64,000 bases of DNA from Legionella wadsworthii DSM 21896 = ATCC 33877 (lineage in GTDB: Bacteria > Pseudomonadota > Gammaproteobacteria > Legionellales > Legionellaceae): contig NZ_KL370759.1 of the NCBI RefSeq assembly GCF_000701265.1, forward strand, positions 291,755 to 355,754, read 5' to 3'. The position numbers and the translations under genes were made by a program. Shown here piece after piece: positions 56,256 through 64,000 of the stretch. The first letter of the stretch is position 1. Each line of letters begins with the position of its first letter. A model generated the notes under the pieces. It saw only the letters and a program-made list of their open reading frames with translations. It did not search any database and was not told where the DNA came from.

Positions 56256-56432
56256 ATATACCGCTTCTCTAACTTCAAAACTAATTGTTTGGTATGCAGA
56301 AATTATTATTTCTGGATACCATGTACTAACAGCTAAAAAAAGTGGTACGCATTTATAATTTAAACTGAAGTAGATCTGGGATTTGAACTGTATCAAACAT
56401 GAGTTCACCTAAAGTATTAATTTGGATAGCTT

Positions 56433-57761
56433 ATGATTTTAATGAATCTAATACATAATAAAGAACAATATATAGTTCAAAAGAATCATTTAATCCTGGC
56501 GCTGATTTTTATATTTGCTCTATTTACAAAGTCCATCCATTTTGATCATCCTGATGGTTATATATTTGATGAAATATATTGTGGATTTACTGCGGAACAA
56601 TATGCTGAAAATAATATGAATGCATGGGTATGGGATAGTAATCCACCGAAAGGATTAGCATATAACTGGGTTCACCCTCCCTTAGGTGGCCTGATAATCT
56701 CAGGTCCTATTCGGCTCCTGGGTAAAAGTGCTTTGTCACGAAGAATTATTCCCTTAGTGTCAGGGATCCTTATCAGTATGATGGTATTTCAATTAGGAGT
56801 ATTACTTTTTCCTGAAAAAGCATCAATTGCATTGCTTGCCGCTGCGTTTTTTACTCTAGATGGCTTGGGTCTAGTACTTTCAAGAATCAGTTTAATTGAC
56901 ACTCTGCTTACACTTTTTATTATGCTAAGTACCTATTTTGCATTTAAAAAAAGTTATTTTTGGTCTGCTGTTTTTTTTGGTATGGCCTTCTCCACAAAAT
57001 GGACTTCTTTGTATTTAACCGCTTTTTTTTTCTTACTTAGCTTTTCCCATTGCCTTTGGAAAAAAGAAAGAGTAGGCAAGAATATGTTGTTCTTATTAAG
57101 AGTGTGTTCACTTTATTGCTCTATTGCTATTACGATTTATCTGCTTAGTTACTTGCCTATGATTGTACATTTTGGATTTCATAAATGGTGGGATTTGCAA
57201 AAACAGATGTTATTTTTTCATCTCAACTTAAAAGCAACTCATGATTGGCAATCTAGCGCGTGGACGTGGGCATTTGATTATCGGCCGGTGTGGATTTTTG
57301 TAAAATATGAAGTGGGTAAAACACGCAATATCTATGCCTTGGGTAATCCTCTCATCTTTTGGGGGGGCGTCCTCGCTTTTTTTTATTCAATTGGATGTGT
57401 TTTATTTTATCGATTAAAACCGACTGATATTAAGACTGTAAATACACAACAATCCGGCAATGAGCGAATGACATTACTCTATCTGCTCCTTATTTATTCT
57501 TTGTCCTTCTTCCCCTTGTTTTTTTCCCCTCGGATTATGTTTTTATATCATTATCTACCTGCAATACCATTCTTATGTCTAATCCTCGCGTTTTCTCTCC
57601 AAACACTTGCTCAATTAACTCCAAAACTTCGTTCTCTACCCTTACTCTTTCTACTATTTACTTTTATGGTTTTCATTTTTTTCTACCCTTATTGGACAGG
57701 GATAGCTGTACCAAACCAATATATTTATCTGTTTCACTGGTTAAAAACATGGGGACCTTAA
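56433..57761 (+). CDS. Protein-O-mannosyltransferase-like (GT39/PMT) membrane protein
   Basis: A 442-residue polytopic protein of the PMT/ArnT GT-C type. The catalytic-loop acidic motif is FDEIYCG (Asp-Glu after helix 1), followed by VHPPLGGLIISGPIRLLG, which matches the DvHPPLGKLL block of PMTs. About ten membrane helices follow and the protein ends in a positively charged loop region. PMT enzymes move mannose from polyprenol-phosphate to Ser/Thr of exported proteins. It begins 177 bp after the (Thr-Pro)40 lipoprotein gene on the same strand. Sugar and acceptor are inferred. Confidence 0.82.
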   Translation: MILMNLIHNKEQYIVQKNHLILALIFIFALFTKSIHFDHPDGYIFDEIYCGFTAEQYAENNMNAWVWDSNPPKGLAYNWVHPPLGGLIISGPIRLLGKSALSRRIIPLVSGILISMMVFQLGVLLFPEKASIALLAAAFFTLDGLGLVLSRISLIDTLLTLFIMLSTYFAFKKSYFWSAVFFGMAFSTKWTSLYLTAFFFLLSFSHCLWKKERVGKNMLFLLRVCSLYCSIAITIYLLSYLPMIVHFGFHKWWDLQKQMLFFHLNLKATHDWQSSAWTWAFDYRPVWIFVKYEVGKTRNIYALGNPLIFWGGVLAFFYSIGCVLFYRLKPTDIKTVNTQQSGNERMTLLYLLLIYSLSFFPLFFSPRIMFLYHYLPAIPFLCLILAFSLQTLAQLTPKLRSLPLLFLLFTFMVFIFFYPYWTGIAVPNQYIYLFHWLKTWGP

Positions 57762-57904
57762 GGAAACAAGTAAGAGAGTTATTAGAGATTCTTGTCGATA
57801 TACTATTCCCAGATATTTTATTAAGAGGTTGTTTTCGCAGAAAGTCAGAGTTCAAAATTGATTAAAGCGTTTTGAATATATAGTGGAAAATTTTTCTATC
57901 CTAC

Positions 57905-57927
57905 GTCCTGCGGCTTGTCCGCAGGAT
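57905..57927. repeat. Short palindromic (REP-like) element
   Basis: TCCTGCGG-CTTGT-CCGCAGGA (57906-57926) is a perfect 8-bp palindrome with a 5-nt loop, G-T extended. Similar 'CCTGCGG...CCGCAGG' palindromes occur between genes in Legionella and relatives, from memory. The rest of 57762-58177 holds no gene I would support; a 70-residue frame at 57953-58165 has no ribosome site. Confidence 0.5.
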
Positions 57928-58177
57928 CCAGAAGCAATTACTAATCAATCGAGTGTATCCAATTGGCACCATAGATAGATTATATGTACTCAGGGGTAAG
58001 TGTAGTTTGCAAAGGGAAAACAAATTATCCATGCTCATTAATTGCTCATCGATTGGATCTGAGTGTCTTCATCCTCGGGGTGGCTCTCGTTTTAATTTTA
58101 TTATTTTGCGATGTATGAAAAAAGCCACTACTCGAGAACGTGCCCAACCGGATAGTTTGGTGTAAAATAGGCATCAC

Positions 58178-58414
58178 CTATCGAATAGACGCATGACCAT
58201 CTGCTTGAATGAAGGCTTTATTTGCTTGTTTACTCCCACCAGGAAAAGTCAAAATTTTCAGATTATCTTTTTCAGCCTGCTTCTTGCTTGTAGTAATCTT
58301 TACATCTAGATCGCTTACATCATATCCCAAATAATCTGCGGCGGACTTTTTAACATAATCTATAGCTAAATTTTGTCTTTGTTCTTTTTTATTTTTTATC
58401 AGGTTAAAGAGCAA
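58178..58414 (-). CDS. Small hypothetical protein downstream of the adhesin
   Basis: A 78-residue protein starting at TTG 58414, with AGAGG upstream, 3 bp after the stop of the preceding gene. The sequence (NKKEQRQNLAIDYVKKSAADYLGYDVSDLDVKI, then TFPGGSKQANKAFIQADGHASIR) is charged and soluble with no family I know. Third gene of an apparent operon with the adhesin and the 83-residue gene. Confidence 0.5.
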   Translation of the reverse strand: MLFNLIKNKKEQRQNLAIDYVKKSAADYLGYDVSDLDVKITTSKKQAEKDNLKILTFPGGSKQANKAFIQADGHASIR

Positions 58415-58417
58415 TAA

Positions 58418-58669
58418 TTATTTCCTCTTCATAGGGTTTTTACCTTCTTTTTTCTGCAGATTTCTCAGCTGTGAATCAAATTTTCTTATGTCCTCATTCA
58501 GCTCTTTAAATTTCTCAAATAAATCCTTTGGTATTCCGCCAATAAAGCCTAACGAGATTATGATGAATCCTATGAGATTTGTCTGCTTTGTTTTCCAGAT
58601 AAAGGCGTACTTTTGGATAAATTTAAGATGACGTACAATCTCGTTCTCACAATGTTCCAGAAGCTCCAT
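58418..58669 (-). CDS. Small membrane protein overlapping the adhesin 3' end
   Basis: An 83-residue protein. The ATG at 58669 lies inside the last 23 bp of the adhesin gene, in another frame. It has one membrane helix (about 30-50, NLIGFIIISLGFIGGI) between charged helices and a basic end. No family recognised. The overlap suggests coupling, or that a rearrangement joined this gene to a truncated adhesin. Confidence 0.5.
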   Translation of the reverse strand: MELLEHCENEIVRHLKFIQKYAFIWKTKQTNLIGFIIISLGFIGGIPKDLFEKFKELNEDIRKFDSQLRNLQKKEGKNPMKRK

Positions 58670-61013
58670 TAAGAACGCCTAAATCAGAAAAGTTAGCAGG
58701 AAGAGTTGGCGTAACCAACGACCAGGTTATCCCACTGTTGCTGCTTACATACATCAATGGAAGTTGTATGTTGCTGGTATTGGTATAAGTACCTACAGCC
58801 GTGCAAACATTTCCGCTACAAGTGAGTGCATTGATTGTGCCAAAATCTGAAAAATCGACAGGTAATGTCAATGCAAATGATATCCAGGAAGCACCCTGAG
58901 TACCACTAACTAGTAACATCGGGAACTGAACGAAGCTGGCATCAACATAGTCTCCTGCAGCAATACAATTTGAGCCTGTACAAGTGATAGAACGCAACGA
59001 TGTGAGGTCAGAAAAATTAGAAGGTAACGTTGTGGGTATTGATGACCAACTCGTACCACTGTCAGTACTATGAAAAAGAAGTGGCTTAGTGGCTGAACCA
59101 TCGCTATAGTTTCCGGCACCATTACAAACTGAACCGATACATGTGACTGCATTGAAAAAGCCAAAGTTAGAAAAGTCTCCTGGTAATGAGGGAGTTACAA
59201 ATCCCCAGCTACTACCAAGATTATTGCTAACCAGTACTAAGGGTCGTGCCTGAAAGAAAGGTTGAAAAAAGACACCTGTTCCAATGCAAACACTGCCTTC
59301 ACAGGTCACAGAATTTATCGTGCCAAGATCAGAATATGTAGGAGGTAGGGATGGAGTGACTGATGCCCATGAGGATCCAGAATTATTGCTCACCAGCAAC
59401 AAAGGTTGCTGAACGTTTCCCACGCGGGTATATGACCCCGCAGCAACACAAGTACTTCCTGTACACGTGGTGGTATTAAGACTTGCTAAATTGAGGAAGT
59501 TAGCAGGTAAAACAGGTGCTACTGTGGACCATGAAGCACCGCTATTATTGCTAAGCGAGATCAATGCCTTTTGTAAAACGCCATTGAAATAAGCACCGAC
59601 TGAAACACAAGTGCTTGACTCGCACGTTGCTGCTTTCACGGACGCTGATGAAACAAAATCAACAGGAACGGGCGCTGTTACTGAGGCCCACGAACTACCC
59701 GCATTGCTGCTAAAAATAAGAAGAGGTTTATTGATCGCACCATTATTATAGATCCCTGAACCTATACAGTTTATTCCAGTGCATGCAGAAGCTGTGATAA
59801 ATCCATCACTCACGAAATCAAGCGGTAAAGAAGTTGTTTCTGGTGACCAGACATTACCACTATCTGGGCTGAACAAAATGAGCGGACTTTGAATTGTACT
59901 TGTGTCTTGATAATTACCAAGGGCAATTAATCCAGAGAAAAAAGTCGCCTGTACAGTATGGTTTGAGGTAATGTTATTAAGCGTATAAGTTAGTCCGCCA
60001 GTTTGTACAACTCCTCCATCCAAAAGCCATTGATTTACTGCAAAACCTGCTGAGGGCGTTGCAGTAAAATTGAGGCTTGTACCACTATTTACAGTCTGCG
60101 GCGTATCTGGAGATATTGTGCCTCCTGTCCCTGCGCTCGGGATCACTGTAAATTGCAATGGCGAAAAAATAACTCTTACCACATGATTGGCAGTAATGTG
60201 GTTAAGCGTATAGTTCAGTCCACCAGTTTGAACCAACGCCCCATCCAAAAACCACTGATTGACTGCAAACCCTGCTGAGGGCGTGGCTGTAAAAATGAGG
60301 CTTGCCCCACTATTGACAGTCTGCGGTGTATTTGGAGATATCGAGCCTCCTGTCCCTGCGCTCGGGGTCACTGTAAATTGTACTGGTGAAAAGATAACTT
60401 TTACCACATGGTTCGCAGTGATGTGGTCCAGCTTATATGTCTGTCCACCAGTTTGAACCAACGCGTCATCCAAAAACCACTGATTGACTCCAAACCCTGC
60501 TGATGGTGTTGCTTTAAAAATGAGACTTGCCCCACTATTTACAGTCTGCGGCGTACCTGGAGATATTGAGCCTCCTATTCCGGCGCTAGGAGTAACAACA
60601 AATTTAGATTTTTGTATCACATTTATAGTAAAGGGAAAACATAAGTGGTCGAGCGATGGTTTAGCCCATTCCTTCAGTTCTGCAGAAATCGTTTGAGGTG
60701 TTGGTGGGGCTTGCAATTGTACGCTGATCTTACAAGATTGCCCTGGTCCGATGGGAGTCCCACAGGTCGTTGATAAAATAGATAGGCCGCTACTCGTTGG
60801 AAAATGACTCCGATCAATAACCGTCAGCATGGCTCTTGATGTAATGTTTGTTACAGTAAAAGTCGCGGTTGTGGTAGATAAGACATTTACCTCTGAAGGA
60901 AAAGGAGTTGTCGCAGTGATAGAAATCAGATGCGCGAATGCTGCAATCGGGAAGAGAAGGATTACACTAAAAATGAGTTTGATGCACGCTATGTGTATCC
61001 TTAAAAATTTCAT
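58647..61013 (-). CDS. Secreted repeat adhesin-like protein, three InlB-like repeats and a beta-propeller-like Cys-repeat region, truncated-looking end
   Basis: A 788-residue protein with a signal peptide (1-28). Residues ~30-140 are a beta-sandwich-like domain with two Cys. Three ~74-residue repeats follow (~145-365), each with TPSAGxGGxISPxTPQTVNSGxSL and GFxVNQWxLD and HxTxNHxVxxxF, like divergent InlB B-repeats. Then come seven ~52-residue units with LLxxSxNSGSSWxxVTxxLPxxFS and a T-C-x4-C-pair. The eighth unit stops at LNGASGTL, before its Cys pair. The gene after it starts within its 3' end. The layout suggests a surface or secreted binding protein. Truncation is inferred from the broken repeat. 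Confidence 0.75.
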   Translation of the reverse strand: MKFLRIHIACIKLIFSVILLFPIAAFAHLISITATTPFPSEVNVLSTTTATFTVTNITSRAMLTVIDRSHFPTSSGLSILSTTCGTPIGPGQSCKISVQLQAPPTPQTISAELKEWAKPSLDHLCFPFTINVIQKSKFVVTPSAGIGGSISPGTPQTVNSGASLIFKATPSAGFGVNQWFLDDALVQTGGQTYKLDHITANHVVKVIFSPVQFTVTPSAGTGGSISPNTPQTVNSGASLIFTATPSAGFAVNQWFLDGALVQTGGLNYTLNHITANHVVRVIFSPLQFTVIPSAGTGGTISPDTPQTVNSGTSLNFTATPSAGFAVNQWLLDGGVVQTGGLTYTLNNITSNHTVQATFFSGLIALGNYQDTSTIQSPLILFSPDSGNVWSPETTSLPLDFVSDGFITASACTGINCIGSGIYNNGAINKPLLIFSSNAGSSWASVTAPVPVDFVSSASVKAATCESSTCVSVGAYFNGVLQKALISLSNNSGASWSTVAPVLPANFLNLASLNTTTCTGSTCVAAGSYTRVGNVQQPLLLVSNNSGSSWASVTPSLPPTYSDLGTINSVTCEGSVCIGTGVFFQPFFQARPLVLVSNNLGSSWGFVTPSLPGDFSNFGFFNAVTCIGSVCNGAGNYSDGSATKPLLFHSTDSGTSWSSIPTTLPSNFSDLTSLRSITCTGSNCIAAGDYVDASFVQFPMLLVSGTQGASWISFALTLPVDFSDFGTINALTCSGNVCTAVGTYTNTSNIQLPLMYVSSNSGITWSLVTPTLPANFSDLGVLNGASGTL
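59985..60600 (-). repeat. Three ~226-bp tandem repeats within the adhesin gene
   Basis: Near-identical DNA blocks recur with a period of 225-227 bp (shared CCATCC at 60016 and 60241, and TCATCC near 60467). Such repeats can recombine and change copy number without a frameshift. Confidence 0.75.
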
Positions 61014-61039
61014 ATGCCTCTCCGCTAATCCTTGAGTCT

Positions 61040-61867
61040 TTAAAATAAATGCGTGTAGCCAAGAAATACTTCATTGCTGGTTAATCTGCCTATATCGAGG
61101 TAGTAAGGATAAACAGCACCTCGTGTTCCAAATGATGCATCCCCTAAATTGACATAACGATATCCTAACGAGATACGCTCATCCAGATGATCCGACTCCT
61201 CAGGCTTCAAATGAAACGCATAACTTGCACCGAGTCCAATTTGATAGGAAAAATAGATATTTGTATACGATTGAAAAGGGGGCGGTAGCGCAACACAGCC
61301 GGGACTTTCAACGGAGCTTTCTGTATATCCACTTAAACGATTCAGGGCAGGACCAATGCCAAGATTGATAAAAGAAGCGAATTTTTTCAAAAAAGTCCAT
61401 GTGAATTGAGACTCAAACGTAAGACGCGTGCTATGTACATGATATTTATAATGATAAAGCGTACTGCCGGGGTCTCCTGTAGCAGTTTCAATTACTTTAC
61501 CTCTGTAATTGTAGTCTCCTGGCGTACCAAAAATACTCAGTCCTAATGCAATTGCTGGTCTTAACCCTATTCCTGAAAATTCATAACCGCCATTTATACT
61601 CATTAGAGTCGTGTTTGCCTGTCTTTTATGTATAGGATAGGCGTCAGTTAAAATTCCGCCATCATAGTTAATTTGAGGATTGTTATTGCCAACTTTTACC
61701 ATACTGGAGCCGAGAGTACCGCCAAAATAAATATGACTATTGGCTGCAAAAATCGGGCTAGAGAAAAGAAATATGATTAACCCGGCTAAATTTTTGATTA
61801 ATTCATTGATCCATTGCTTGCTTTGCCACTGAATATTGCAAATCATTTTCCCATCCTGGTAACACAT
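61040..61867 (-). CDS. Outer-membrane beta-barrel protein
   Basis: A 275-residue protein. An N-terminal segment precedes a signal-like core (IKNLAGLIIFLFSSPIFAANS); an ATG at 61846 (MICNIQW) is an alternative start. The mature part opens HIYFGGTLGSSMVKVG and alternates polar and hydrophobic residues in amphipathic strands, ending with the typical aromatic C-terminal residue (VFLGYTHLF). That is the pattern of a small outer-membrane porin/OmpA-like barrel, similar to Legionella 'porin family' proteins. The ligand is unknown. It is transcribed towards the adhesin gene, 26 bp away, and could share its operon. Confidence 0.75.
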   Translation of the reverse strand: MCYQDGKMICNIQWQSKQWINELIKNLAGLIIFLFSSPIFAANSHIYFGGTLGSSMVKVGNNNPQINYDGGILTDAYPIHKRQANTTLMSINGGYEFSGIGLRPAIALGLSIFGTPGDYNYRGKVIETATGDPGSTLYHYKYHVHSTRLTFESQFTWTFLKKFASFINLGIGPALNRLSGYTESSVESPGCVALPPPFQSYTNIYFSYQIGLGASYAFHLKPEESDHLDERISLGYRYVNLGDASFGTRGAVYPYYLDIGRLTSNEVFLGYTHLF

Positions 61868-62980
61868 TAATAAATTAAATTGGCTAATGTATATTGAATT
61901 TTTTTAATCAACGATTTAAAGATTTTTGTTTTGATTTAGTGAGCTCGTTCCGCTTTACTATAAAGGTTTCGTCCTAAGTCTTAGTTAATTCGGTATCCTT
62001 GCGGCATATAAGTTGTTTTTAATTAGCTAGATATATAGTTAACTTATAATTACACAGAATTTTTTTATGCATAAGATCATTGCGTCTTTTACTTAGTTCA
62101 TCACTTGTTTTGAAAAGAGCATCTTATAAGCCAAATTCTCAAAATGGATTGTGAAGAACGTGTTGACCGCATTTCTAAAGGATTTGTTCTACTCAATTAA
62201 CTTCTACCATAATTGATTGTACTTATTTTTAAATATGGGCGCAATGTGGACCCTTTCTTTGTATAAGCTTTGTAAACTAGACTTTGTTTTTCCTTTTTCT
62301 CTTCAAAAAAATCGTAAATTTTTGGTATCTCCACGGGGAGAGGTCGCATCCATAAATTTTCTATGGTCGCGTGGGCATTGCAGAAGCTTGACGTAAAAAC
62401 CTTATGGTTTTAGAAATTTTGAAAATTATAGATTAAGAGTTAGAGTGCTCTGCGGATGAGTAAAGTGCTCCCCGATTTGAGGAAGAGTCTAATCATCTCT
62501 ATGAGACATTATCAATTCAGGGAACTAATGGGGAGCAATTGTATTGCTAATAAGATTCGCTATTTTTCATTAGTTAGTGAGGTTTTTTGATAATAGCCAC
62601 AAATATCAAGTGCTTTACTTACCACCAAATGAACGTAACCTATTGATATTAATAACTTAAATGGCGCGCTCGGAGGGACTCGAACCCCCGACACCTTGGT
62701 TCGAAGCCTGATGCTCTAGTTTTAAATTCGTTATAAATCAATATCTTGTGAAGCGTCAAATTCATCAGGAACTGCCTAAAACTGCCTATTACAGCGTAGT
62801 GCCGTCACAGTTGAGACACGTTTTGGTCACAGTAAAATTTTGTTCAACTTGACTTATTTACAGCATTAATGTTTTTATCCCTTCTCTTAAATCTTCTGAT
62901 TAGGAACTGCTATACTACAACAAATCTCAGTAATTTCTCCTCATTGAATAGTTAAGCTAAAGATTTAAATAGGATTTTTA
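61868..62980. other. Gene-poor 1.1-kb stretch with an integration scar
   Basis: No supportable coding region. The only recognisable item is the 3' tRNA-Arg fragment at 62662-62719. The rest is AT-rich, with degenerate remnants I cannot assign. Confidence 0.5.
62662..62719 (-). pseudogene. 3' fragment of a tRNA-Arg (anticodon TCG), probable att scar
   Basis: On the minus strand the sequence has the anticodon loop CTTCGAA, the TTCGAGT T-loop with its paired stem, the acceptor 3' strand and an encoded CCA (62662-62664). The D-arm and 5' acceptor strand are absent. The 5' side of the anticodon stem (TCAGG) no longer pairs with the 3' side (CCAAG). A break next to the anticodon loop is where many integrases recombine, so this looks like one attachment-site half left by an island. 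Confidence 0.65.
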
Positions 62981-64000
62981 ATGTCAAAAAAAGTAAATAA
63001 ACCAAAAAATTTCCGTAGTTTTTTCTTTGAAATGGCAGCTCCTTATCGTTGGTGGTTTTTTGCCATGTTTCTTGTGGGTATTTATTCATCTATCCATAAT
63101 GTATTACAGCCCTATGTTTTAAAAATTCTTTTAGATGCTGTTGCTCATGCCGAAAAGAAACAATTTCTTGATGTGAGTATGAAGCCTGCGTTATTACTGA
63201 TTATATTGGGTTTTGTCATTACCTTTATATGGCGTATTTATAATTATATTGTTTTGCGGTCATTACCCAAAATAAAGGCAGATATCATTGCTGCTACCAC
63301 TGCATATTTAAGAGAGCAGTCATACGTTTTTTTTCAAGATCAGTTAAGTGGCTCGATTAGTGCAAAAATTTCCGATTTAGCAAGTAACATCCAGAATATT
63401 GTTAACACTTGGTTTAATATATCAAGGCAAGGCTTAACCATTATCCTTTCTATCGCTATGGTTGGAATAGTAAATCCTTATTTCAGCTTAATTTTTTTCG
63501 TTATCTCGATCGCTTTTATTACTACAGCATATTATTGCTCCCACAGCATTAAACCTTATGCTAAGGCCTATGCTGAGGCACGGGCAAAAAATGTGGGAAA
63601 TATTGTTGATTGTTTTTCTAACGTGCTAAATATGCTTTTATTTGCCAGAGAAAATTATGAAGCACAATATTTAGAAAAAACAACAGCCAGCTCTGTGGAA
63701 CATGATAAATCCATGCAATTTAAAAATATGCTCAATGCCTCTTTACTTGGTGGGTTTGCTTGGATTTTACAAGCATCATCTATACTGTTACTGCTTTTTC
63801 TGGGTAATAGAGGAACAATTTCTGTTGGAGACTTTGTATTTATCTTTATATTAGCAATTACAGTGATTGATCAGATATGGTTTCTTACTGAGAGCTTATT
63901 GGTTGTGGGTGAACAAGCCGGACAATGTCAACAAGCCATTGATACGATTTTTACAGAGCATTATCAAAAACCAAATCCAGAAGCCCCACCTCTTCACATT
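62981..64000 (+). CDS. ABC transporter half-molecule (transmembrane domain), cut by the right edge
   Basis: The first 340 codons are open from the ATG at 62981, with AGGA upstream, to the right edge. The sequence holds an ABC exporter type-1 membrane domain with about six helices (MAAPYRWWFFAMFLVGIYSS onward). The expected ATP-binding domain would follow beyond the window. It is probably a fused exporter of lipids, peptides or drugs. Substrate unknown. Confidence 0.85.
   Translation, partial: MSKKVNKPKNFRSFFFEMAAPYRWWFFAMFLVGIYSSIHNVLQPYVLKILLDAVAHAEKKQFLDVSMKPALLLIILGFVITFIWRIYNYIVLRSLPKIKADIIAATTAYLREQSYVFFQDQLSGSISAKISDLASNIQNIVNTWFNISRQGLTIILSIAMVGIVNPYFSLIFFVISIAFITTAYYCSHSIKPYAKAYAEARAKNVGNIVDCFSNVLNMLLFARENYEAQYLEKTTASSVEHDKSMQFKNMLNASLLGGFAWILQASSILLLLFLGNRGTISVGDFVFIFILAITVIDQIWFLTESLLVVGEQAGQCQQAIDTIFTEHYQKPNPEAPPLHI

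Noticed and set aside
57953-58165. 70-residue plus-strand frame after the PMT-like gene
   Set aside because: No ribosome site and unlikely composition.

Overview
The window looks like chromosomal DNA from a Legionella species. The genus is inferred from gene content, since no rRNA or species marker is present. The DNA is AT-rich with tightly packed genes. It carries eukaryote-like proteins typical of Dot/Icm effectors: an ankyrin/U-box protein, a Ser/Thr kinase, a protein ending in a CaaX box and a 1,845-residue multidomain protein. Two of these have upstream sequences matching the PmrA box (CTTAAT-N5-CTTAAT) that controls many Legionella effector genes.

Layout. 0-8.7 kb is mostly household: htpX, a CorA transporter, an ornithine carbamoyltransferase beside a basic amino-acid binding lipoprotein, a secreted 561-residue protein with a clear terminator, trmL and a DUF457 membrane hydrolase. 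8.7-18.4 kb is bounded by two diverged direct copies of a ~255 bp non-coding repeat carrying paired DnaA-box-like sequences. Between them lie a bufferin/HvfABC-type metallo-RiPP operon (Cys-rich precursor, DUF692, DUF2063), two secreted proteins of unknown function, a DoxX-DoxX-NDH-2 fusion, and an acetoacetate decarboxylase/patatin pair. 19.8-31.8 kb is a co-directional, largely translationally coupled sugar cluster (two SDR epimerases, a medium-chain dehydrogenase, a Gfo/Idh/MocA oxidoreductase, four glycosyltransferases, a methyltransferase, UDP-xylose synthase, UDP-glucose dehydrogenase). It has no flippase, polymerase or exporter. 32-36.4 kb holds small conserved genes.

36.7-52.4 kb is effector-rich: a kinase, then a cold-shock trio (dbpA, an RRM protein, csp), then two divergent genes with PmrA-box-like sites between them. 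One encodes a protein with a plant IQM-like domain and a C-terminal CIIL. The other encodes the giant protein, which combines a papain-like C/H/D region, a degenerate M48-peptidase-like region and a UbiB-like kinase region. An ankyrin protein with four U-box-like modules follows.

52.7-64 kb has a CDF transporter, a GT87-type membrane glycosyltransferase, a lipoprotein with 40 consecutive Thr-Pro dipeptides immediately upstream of a protein-O-mannosyltransferase-like gene, a truncated-looking repeat adhesin with two small downstream genes, an outer-membrane beta-barrel, a ~1.1 kb gene-poor stretch containing a 3' tRNA-Arg fragment (probable integration scar), and the start of an ABC exporter that runs off the right edge.

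The strongest candidates for undescribed biology are the giant PmrA-box protein, the IQM-like CaaX protein, the hexad-cysteine RiPP, the (Thr-Pro)40 lipoprotein/PMT pair and the transporter-less sugar cluster.
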